Of a DNA stretch of 10,445 nucleotides, positions 5,803-10,445 are shown piece by piece. Numbering within the stretch: position 1 is the stretch's first letter; every line of letters starts with the position of its first letter. The notes beneath the pieces were generated by a model. It was not told the DNA's origin. It worked only from the letters and a program-made list of their open reading frames with translations, and did no database searches. The position numbers and the translations under genes are program-made. The DNA lies in assembly GCA_902783095.1 (NCBI GenBank), contig CACZPX010000326.1, positions 1 to 10,445 of the forward strand. Reading direction: 5' to 3'. This DNA is from an uncultured Lachnospiraceae bacterium. Its GTDB lineage: Bacteria > Bacillota > Clostridia > Lachnospirales > Lachnospiraceae.

Positions 5803-6474
5803 TTGAAGACGACAGTACGGACCATGACGGCCGTCCTGGCCCTGCTGGCGCTGCTTTGCGGCACGGCAGGCTGCACGGGAAAGGCCGAAACGCAGGATAC
5901 GGTGGAAGAGACCACGGTGCAGGAGGGCTCCGTTTCGCAGGAGACGGCTGCCGCGCCTGCCGGAACGGCTTCCGGGGCGGAACCGTCCCAGACCGCTGCG
6001 GAGCCGGAAACGGCAAAGACCACAGCGGCGGAGCCGGAAACGACACAACCGCCCACGACAGAAGAGCCGGAGATCTGCCGGCTGGAGGATCTGAGCGTAT
6101 GCCTGGACTGGGTGGGAAAGACCGTTGTGGACGCCCGGATCCCGGAGGGCTGCATAAGGCCCGGCGGAGCTTCCCGGGAGGTCCCCGCGGAGGGCAAACT
6201 GTTTGGCGGCGAGGCCTCCGGCACGCTGGTCCTGGCGGATATGGAGGACGGGCTTACCGTACGGCAGCTGGAACTTGCGCTGCGCGGCTGCGCCTATGAG
6301 GACGCGCACGACCTGCTGGAGCTGCGCTACGGCGCGCCGCTGGACGAGGGCGTGGAGCCTTCCGCGCAGTCTGCCAAAGGCGAGACCATGTGGGCGGTGT
6401 TCAAAGGAGAAGGCGCGGAGATCTGGCTGGCCAACAGCAGTGAAGAGGATTTTATCCGGATACAGGTCTATTGA
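5803..6474 (+). CDS. predicted lipoprotein with Thr/Glu/Pro-rich stalk, unknown C-terminal domain
   Basis: This is a 223-residue predicted lipoprotein. I chose the TTG at 5803 because CGAGGAAAA (5791-5799) sits at good distance and because it gives a normal signal peptide: MKTTVR, a hydrophobic core, then TAGC with Cys24 as lipidation site. The in-frame ATG at 5767 would add a charged 12-residue leader and has a poorly placed GCAGG. Residues of about 25-90 are a low-complexity stalk rich in Thr, Glu, Ala and Pro, with the unit AAEPET twice. This would hold the C-terminal domain (about 90-223) away from the membrane. That domain (CRLEDLSVCLDWVGKTV..., then GTLVLADMEDGLTVRQLELALRG and ending FIRIQVY) matches no family I recognise. 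It lies 50 bp after the AlkZ-related gene and 67 bp before the flavoprotein gene, probably in one operon. Confidence 0.85.
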   Translation: MKTTVRTMTAVLALLALLCGTAGCTGKAETQDTVEETTVQEGSVSQETAAAPAGTASGAEPSQTAAEPETAKTTAAEPETTQPPTTEEPEICRLEDLSVCLDWVGKTVVDARIPEGCIRPGGASREVPAEGKLFGGEASGTLVLADMEDGLTVRQLELALRGCAYEDAHDLLELRYGAPLDEGVEPSAQSAKGETMWAVFKGEGAEIWLANSSEEDFIRIQVY

Positions 6475-6541
6475 TAAAAGGTGCGCGCCCGCCGGAAAAA
6501 CGACGACGCGGCTGGCGCATGAAAACGACAGGAGGGACGGC

Positions 6542-7096
6542 ATGAAAGCAGTGGTACTTTGGTCCAGCCCCAATACGGACGGACTGACGGCGGCGGCAAA
6601 AGACAGCGTATTGGAGGGCCTGCGCGCGGAGGGCGTTCAGGCGGAAGACGTTCATTTAAACGCTTTGACGCTGCAGCATTGCATCGCCTGCGGCAACGGC
6701 TTTGGGACCTGTCGCTCGGACGGCACCTGTGTGCAGCAGGATGATTTCGCGGCCGTCTATGAAAAACTGGTTAAAGCGGACGGCATCGTACTGGTCACGG
6801 CGGTGTACTGGCACGACGTAACGGAGTGCATGAAGGCCTTTTTGGACCGGCTGCGCCGCTGCGAGGCCAATCACAATCACTATCTGAAGGACAAAAAGAC
6901 CCTGCTCGCTGCGTGTGCGGGCGGTTCCGGAAACGGCGCCGTGGAATGCCTGGGTCATATGGAAAACTATGCCCAGCATATGGGCTTGAAGCTGTGCGAC
7001 CGCCTGCCGGTGATCCGCTTCAACCGCGGCTACATGCTGCCGGCGCTCAAGGCGGCGGGGGCGGCCTTTGCCCGCAGACTCGGAGAAGAGGCGTGA
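6542..7096 (+). CDS. flavodoxin-fold NAD(P)H-dependent FMN oxidoreductase with four-Cys motif
   Basis: This 184-residue protein is of the NADPH-dependent FMN reductase/flavodoxin-like group, which binds FMN and transfers electrons from NAD(P)H to quinones, nitro compounds or metals. MKAVVLWSSPNTDGLT (1-16) is the first strand plus the FMN-phosphate loop (family form GSPRxxGNT). The cysteine segment CIACGNGFGTC...GTCVQQDDF (47-69) gives C-x2-C-x6-C-x5-C, longer than the C-x2-C-x2-C-x4-C usual in iron-sulfur flavoproteins. It is followed by the typical KADGIVLVTAVYWHDVT strand (78-94). Whether the cysteines hold an Fe-S cluster or act in thiol chemistry is not visible. GGAGGG at 6531-6536 fixes the start. 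The stop overlaps the GTG start of the glycosylase, so the two are translationally coupled. The exact substrate is unknown. Confidence 0.9.
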   Translation: MKAVVLWSSPNTDGLTAAAKDSVLEGLRAEGVQAEDVHLNALTLQHCIACGNGFGTCRSDGTCVQQDDFAAVYEKLVKADGIVLVTAVYWHDVTECMKAFLDRLRRCEANHNHYLKDKKTLLAACAGGSGNGAVECLGHMENYAQHMGLKLCDRLPVIRFNRGYMLPALKAAGAAFARRLGEEA

Positions 7097-7596
7097 CGCC
7101 CCAGGCGGTGGTCCATCCCATCCCGCCGGTCTATGACGCGGCCTCGCGGATCCTGATATTGGGGAGCTTTCCGTCGGTCAAATCGCGGGAGGCGCGGTTT
7201 TTCTACGGCCATCCGCAGAACCGTTTCTGGAAAGTCCTGGCAGGCGTCTTCGCGGCGGAGGCGCCGCAGACGGTGCCGGAAAAGCGCGCCTTTCTGCTGG
7301 CGCACCGGATCGCAGTCTGGGACGTGATCGCCTCGTGCGAGATCGCCGGCTCGTCCGACGCGAGCATCAAAAACGTGGTGCCCAACGATCTGTCGGTGAT
7401 CCTTGACGCGGCGGAAATCCGGGCGGTCTTTACCAACGGCGCGACTGCAGGGAAGTATTACAAACGTTATATAGAGCCGGCGACGGGACGCCCCTGCGGG
7501 GTGCTGCCATCCACCAGCCCGGCCAACGCCGCCTGGAGCCTGGAGCGGCTGACCGCCGCCTGGCGCACCGCCCTGACCATTGGGGACGGTTCTTGA
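7093..7596 (+). CDS. DNA-deoxyinosine (hypoxanthine) glycosylase, UDG superfamily family 6 type
   Basis: This 167-residue enzyme most resembles the hypoxanthine-DNA glycosylases, which remove the deaminated adenine base from DNA as the first step of base excision repair. The motifs are LGSFPSVKSREARFFYGHPQ (23-42), followed by NRFW with Asn43; VWDVIASCEIAGSSDASIKN (75-94); FTNGATAGK (113-121); and GVLPSTSPANA (136-146). These fit the SPS-type second motif of this family. I chose GTG 7093 because GGAG at 7082-7085 is well placed and because it overlaps the TGA of the preceding gene (GTGA). There is no ATG near the conserved start. The last four residues, GDGS, and the stop codon are read from copy 1 of the 22-bp repeat at 7582, so the natural C-terminus may have been altered by that insertion. 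Exact base specificity is inferred. Confidence 0.9.
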   Translation: MTPQAVVHPIPPVYDAASRILILGSFPSVKSREARFFYGHPQNRFWKVLAGVFAAEAPQTVPEKRAFLLAHRIAVWDVIASCEIAGSSDASIKNVVPNDLSVILDAAEIRAVFTNGATAGKYYKRYIEPATGRPCGVLPSTSPANAAWSLERLTAAWRTALTIGDGS

Positions 7597-7603
7597 GGTT
7601 CAC
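7582..7603 (+). repeat. 22-bp tandem repeat, copy 1 (contains glycosylase stop codon)
   Basis: This copy begins GGGGACGGTTCT and ends AGGTTCAC; it matches 20 of 22 bases of copy 2 (7612-7633). The repeat period is 30 bp. The glycosylase gene ends inside it (GGG GAC GGT TCT TGA). From memory, GGGGACGGTTCT-type sequences are dispersed in several clostridial genomes, sometimes near REP-associated transposases. That is recollection, not something shown here. Confidence 0.8.
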
Positions 7604-7611
7604 TAAACCCC

Positions 7612-7633
7612 GGGGACGGTTCTCAAGGTTCAC
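7612..7633 (+). repeat. 22-bp tandem repeat, copy 2
   Basis: The second copy differs from the first only at the central dinucleotide (CA instead of TG). The difference makes CTCAAG (7622-7627) here the reverse complement of CTTGAG (7592-7597) in copy 1, so the two copies can also pair as a hairpin. CCCCGGGG (7608-7615) lies at the junction, and CAAGGT/ACCTTG (7624-7629, 7632-7637) forms another small dyad. This unit fills most of the 7597-7743 gap; the remainder, from 7638, holds the next ribosome binding sites and no gene. Confidence 0.8.
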
Positions 7634-7743
7634 CTTGTACCATCCTGAAGGGCCAGCCCGGCGGGAAAGCAGCCGCGGTCATACAAAAAAGAGGAAACGC
7701 CCATATGGAAGCACCCATCTGGGCAGTCATACAGAGGAAGAGG

Positions 7744-9006
7744 ATGAAACAACCATACGAACGATCAAACGGGCCGGAGATCCTGGCGCCCGTGGGCGGC
7801 GCGGAACAGCTGCTTGCCGCGGTGCGCTGCGGAACGGACGCGGTCTACTTTGGACTGCAGGGCTTTAACGCCAGACGCAACGCGGAAAACTTTGGCGGGG
7901 ACGACCTGCAGGAGCGCGTGGACTACTGCCATGAGCGCGGCGTAAAAGTCTACATCACGGTCAATACGCTGGTCTTTGACACGGAGCTTTCGCAGGTAAA
8001 GGAGACCGTGGACACGGCCTGCCGCGCGGGTGCGGACGGCCTGATCGTGCAGGACCTGGCGGTGGCGGCCTACTGCCGCAGCGCTTGGCCGGATACGCGC
8101 CTGTTTACGTCCACCCAGATGGCCGTGCACAACGCGGAGGGCATAAGGCTGATGCAGGACTTTGGCTTTTCGCGCTTTGTGGTGGCGCGGGAACTGACGC
8201 TTGCCGAGATGCGGGCCATTCACGAGGAGACCGGCGTGGAGCTGGAAGTCTTCGTGCACGGCGCGCACTGCATGAGCGTATCCGGCAACTGCTATCTGTC
8301 GGCGATGATCGGCGGGCGGTCCGGCAACCGCGGTCTGTGCGCCCAGCCCTGCCGGCTGGAGTGCACGGTAAACGGCCGCGAGCATGCGCTGTCGTTAAAG
8401 GATCTTTCCTACGTGGAGCACATACCGGCGCTGGCTGCGGCCGGCGCAAAGAGTTTGAAGATAGAGGGCCGCATGAAGCGGGCGGAGTACGTCGCTGCGG
8501 CGGTGACGGCCTGCCGTGCGGCCAGAGCGGGCAAAAAGCCGGATATGGAGACGCTGCGGGCGGTCTTTTCGCGCAGCGGTTTTACGGACGGCTACCTGAC
8601 CGGAAAGCGGGACCTGTCCATGTACGGCACCCGCACCAAGGAAGACGTGACCGCGGCGGCCGGGGTCTTAAAGGAACTGGCCAGGCTGTATGAAAAAGAG
8701 CCGCAGACGATCCCGGTGGACATGGCCCTGTACCTGCAGCCGGGAGAGCCGGCGCAGCTGACGGTCACGGACGGGATCCGCACGGCCGTTGCGGCCGGCG
8801 CCGAGCCGCAGGAGGCGCGGACCACGCCGCTGTCGGCGCAGTTTGCGCGCGAAGCCATGGCAAAGACCGGCGGAACGCCCTATTATCTGGAGGATTTCTC
8901 CCTGTTTGCGGCGGACGGCCTGACCCTGCCGCGCGGACAGTTAAACGACCTGCGCAGACAGGGGCTGGAGGCGCTGCGGAAGCTGCGGATCGGAGGAGAG
9001 GCATGA
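7744..9006 (+). CDS. peptidase U32 family protein (RlhA/TrhP-like Fe-S protein)
   Basis: This 420-residue protein belongs to U32, long called collagenase-like peptidases. Characterised members (RlhA, TrhP) hydroxylate RNA cytidine or uridine, and UbiU/UbiV hydroxylate ubiquinone. The N-terminal TIM-barrel-like domain begins PEILAPVGGAEQLLAAVRCG (11-30) and TDAVYFGLQGFNAR (31-44). The family signature is ELEVFVHGAHCMSVSGNC (166-183), followed by RGLCAQPCR (196-204), so Cys176, Cys183, Cys199 and Cys203 are the probable [4Fe-4S] ligands. SLKIEGRMKRAEYV (237-250) is also typical. I chose ATG 7744 because GAGGAAGAGG precedes it and the family starts near ELLAPAG. An in-frame ATG at 7705, with GAGGAAA at 7691-7697, would add 13 residues and cannot be excluded. 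The stop overlaps the next start (ATGA). The RNA target is unknown. Confidence 0.93.
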   Translation: MKQPYERSNGPEILAPVGGAEQLLAAVRCGTDAVYFGLQGFNARRNAENFGGDDLQERVDYCHERGVKVYITVNTLVFDTELSQVKETVDTACRAGADGLIVQDLAVAAYCRSAWPDTRLFTSTQMAVHNAEGIRLMQDFGFSRFVVARELTLAEMRAIHEETGVELEVFVHGAHCMSVSGNCYLSAMIGGRSGNRGLCAQPCRLECTVNGREHALSLKDLSYVEHIPALAAAGAKSLKIEGRMKRAEYVAAAVTACRAARAGKKPDMETLRAVFSRSGFTDGYLTGKRDLSMYGTRTKEDVTAAAGVLKELARLYEKEPQTIPVDMALYLQPGEPAQLTVTDGIRTAVAAGAEPQEARTTPLSAQFAREAMAKTGGTPYYLEDFSLFAADGLTLPRGQLNDLRRQGLEALRKLRIGGEA

Positions 9007-9767
9007 TCAGAGCAAGATTTGAGAAGCCGGAACAGGTCTTTGCGGGCTGCCCCGACACGGTGATCCTGCCGCTGTCCGCGCTGACAAAGGCCGATGGATC
9101 GGCCGGGACGGCGCTTGCGGCGCGCTTTCCGCAGCTTGCGGGAAAGACCGTCATTGCGGAGATCCCCGCCATCATATGGCCGTCGCACGGCAAGGCGGTG
9201 CGCGCGCAGCTGGAAGGACTTGCCGACCTGGGCATAAAGGACGTGCTGACGGAAAATCTTGGCGCGGTGGCGCTGGCCAAAGAATACGGTCTGACCGCCC
9301 ACGGCGGGATGTACCTGAACGTGATGAACACCGAGGCGCTGGCGCAATACAGACAGCTGGGGCTCGCGGATGTGACCCTGTCCTTTGAACTGGCCTTTTC
9401 CCAGGCAGGCGCGCTGGCCGCCGCCGATACGGGCTTTGTGACCTACGGCTATCTGCCGCTCATGAAGTTTCGCAACTGCCCCGCCCAGGGAAAGAACGGC
9501 TGCGCGGGCTGCAGCGGCCGCAACGAACTGATCGACCGCAAGGGGGAGCATTTCCCCATCATCTGCCGGGAGCGGCAGTATTCGGAACTCTTAAACTGCG
9601 TGCCGCTGTACGTGGGCGACCGGCGCCTGCCGCCGGTGGGCTTTGAAACGCTGTATTTTACCACAGAGACGCGGGAACAGTGCGCTGCCGTGTACCGGCA
9701 GTACGTGAACCGGGAAGCGCCGGCCTTCCGCCGCACGGCGGGGCTGTATTTCCGGGAAGTGCAATAG
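9003..9767 (+). CDS. U32-like partner protein, equivalent to C-terminal half of fused U32 proteins
   Basis: This 254-residue protein looks like the second U32-like barrel that follows the catalytic domain in the long (about 650-800 residue) clostridial U32 proteins. Characteristic pieces are IPAIIWPSHGK (54-64), LTENLGAVALAKEYGLTAHGGMYLN (82-106), ADVTLSFEL (122-130), YGYLPLMKFRNCP (148-160) and IDRKGEHFPIICRE (177-190). Cys159, Cys167, Cys170 and Cys188 are close enough to make a second metal or Fe-S site, but this is inference. The start is well supported by GGAGGAGA at 8993-9000 and overlaps the upstream stop as ATGA, so the two chains should be made together in similar amounts. It may be an obligate partner of the 7744-9006 protein. 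No signal peptide is visible. Confidence 0.85.
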   Translation: MIRARFEKPEQVFAGCPDTVILPLSALTKADGSAGTALAARFPQLAGKTVIAEIPAIIWPSHGKAVRAQLEGLADLGIKDVLTENLGAVALAKEYGLTAHGGMYLNVMNTEALAQYRQLGLADVTLSFELAFSQAGALAAADTGFVTYGYLPLMKFRNCPAQGKNGCAGCSGRNELIDRKGEHFPIICRERQYSELLNCVPLYVGDRRLPPVGFETLYFTTETREQCAAVYRQYVNREAPAFRRTAGLYFREVQ

Positions 9768-9787
9768 AAGGGAACGGAGGGATACGG

Positions 9788-10445
9788 ATGAGGACCATCA
9801 GAGTGACCGGCACCGGGACGGTACGGTTAAAACCGGACACCATGCAGCTGGACGTCATGCTGTCCGGAAAGGAAAAAGAATACGCAAAGGCGCTGGAGCG
9901 GTCCGCCGCGGATACGGCGGTCATCAGACAGCTGGTTTTGGGGCAGGGCTTTGCCGAAGAGGACTTAAAGACGCTCTCGTTTGCGGCGGATCCGGCCTAC
10001 GAGGGATATGAGGACAAACACGGGAACTGGCGGCAGCGTCTGACGGGCTATGAGTTTCATCACCGGCTGAAGCTGGTCTTTCCCTTTGACAACGACCGTC
10101 TGGGCAGGCTTTTGTACGCGCTGTCGCGGTCCGGCGTGACGCCGGAGTTTACGGTGAGCTACACCGTAAAGGACAGAGAGGCGGCAAAGAACGGGCTGCT
10201 GGCGGCGGCCGTGCGGGACGCAGGCCAAAAAGCGGAGGTCCTGGCGCAGGCGGCCGGACTTGCCCTGGGGGCGGTCCAGAGCATCGACTACTCCGTGGAA
10301 CAGCCGGCCTTTGAGGTCCGCCCCATGAACAAGATGCTGGCCCGGCCGGAGATGGCGGTCGGAGCGGCCGCGGACAGCCTGCCGCTGGATATCCGCCCGG
10401 ACGACGTCACGGCGGAGGATACCGTGACGGTGGTGTGGGAAGTGG
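9788..10445 (+). CDS. SIMPL (DUF541) domain protein, 3' end cut by window edge
   Basis: The frame is open from ATG 9788 to the window end (219 complete codons). It opens MRTIRVTGTGTVRLKPDTMQ, the standard start of a SIMPL/DUF541 domain (IxVxGxGxVxxxPD). It continues with AEEDLKTLSFAADPAYEGYE (about 56-77), GYEFHHRLKLVF (88-99), LLYALSRSGVTPEFTVSYTV, and an Ala-rich helix AAVRDAGQKAEVLAQAAGLALG near 140-160. It ends DTVTVVWEV, which is close to the usual end of the domain, so few residues are missing. Unlike many members, such as E. coli YggE, it has no signal peptide, so it should be cytoplasmic. YggE is linked to oxidative-stress tolerance, but the biochemical role of SIMPL proteins is not known. 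GGAGG at 9776-9780 fixes the start; the gene follows the U32 pair by 20 bp and is probably cotranscribed. Confidence 0.92.
   Translation, partial: MRTIRVTGTGTVRLKPDTMQLDVMLSGKEKEYAKALERSAADTAVIRQLVLGQGFAEEDLKTLSFAADPAYEGYEDKHGNWRQRLTGYEFHHRLKLVFPFDNDRLGRLLYALSRSGVTPEFTVSYTVKDREAAKNGLLAAAVRDAGQKAEVLAQAAGLALGAVQSIDYSVEQPAFEVRPMNKMLARPEMAVGAAADSLPLDIRPDDVTAEDTVTVVWEV

Noticed and set aside
5707..6573. Long open frames on the minus strand across the lipoprotein gene (288 and 238 codons)
   Set aside because: They are antisense shadows in GC-rich DNA. They lack ribosome binding sites, are rich in Arg/Ser/Pro, and lie fully opposite a gene with a convincing signal peptide.
7582..7637. CRISPR-like array
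   Set aside because: There are only two copies, with an 8-base gap between them; this is too short for CRISPR spacers, and no cas gene is nearby.
7705..7743. ATG 7705 as the start of the U32 protein
   Set aside because: Not excluded, since a ribosome binding site is present. It was set aside because the family normally begins only a few residues before the ELLAPAG-like segment and a second good site precedes ATG 7744.
8085..8693. 202-codon plus-strand frame inside the U32 gene
   Set aside because: It is an out-of-frame shadow rich in Gly and Arg, with no start signal. The main frame carries the family signature.

Overview
The window comes from a GC-rich (around 60% by eye) anaerobic Gram-positive bacterium, most likely a gut-type member of the Clostridia. 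The reasons are an [FeFe]-hydrogenase maturation gene (hydF), strong AGGAGG-type ribosome binding sites, sigma-A-type promoters, lipoproteins with clostridial-style signal peptides, and an AlkZ-related and a split U32 protein of clostridial type. I cannot name genus or species. No rRNA, tRNA, CRISPR array, insertion sequence or prophage gene is visible.

Layout. (1) 1-1050: the 3' part of hydF, cut by the window edge. (2) 1311-2386: two related small envelope proteins in tandem. The first has an N-terminal membrane anchor and the second is a lipoprotein. They share a C-terminal 'EGTYTLDG' beta-type module. The second has its own promoter and a clear rho-independent terminator. (3) 2515-4130: a HipB/HipA toxin-antitoxin operon. 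Its promoter/leader holds three CCGTACGG palindromes whose centres are exactly 39 bp apart: one inside the promoter spacer, one just after the expected transcription start, one touching the hipB ribosome binding site. This is the most striking regulatory structure in the window. (4) 4117-4800, minus strand: a membrane-anchored cyclophilin-type peptidyl-prolyl isomerase whose 3' end overlaps hipA tail-to-tail by 14 bp. (5) 5060-7596, plus strand: an AlkZ-related protein, a lipoprotein with a low-complexity stalk, a flavodoxin-fold oxidoreductase with four cysteines, and a family-6-type DNA (hypoxanthine) glycosylase. The last two are coupled by a GTGA overlap. A promoter lies at 4929-4955. (6) 7582-7633: two copies of a 22-bp repeat in tandem; the first supplies the last codons and stop of the glycosylase gene. 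(7) 7744-10445: a U32-family protein, a second U32-like half-protein overlapping it by ATGA, and a SIMPL-domain protein truncated by the window end.

Working together. HipB is expected to repress its own operon and neutralise the HipA kinase. The 5060-7596 cluster brings two candidate DNA base-repair proteins together with a redox flavoprotein and a surface lipoprotein. The two U32 proteins look like the halves of a protein that is a single chain in many relatives, probably an Fe-S enzyme acting in RNA hydroxylation or a related modification. Most genes are ordinary housekeeping or accessory clostridial genes. The features most worth checking are the hip operator array, the hipA/isomerase 3' overlap, the repeat pair that rewrites a gene end, and the split U32 pair.
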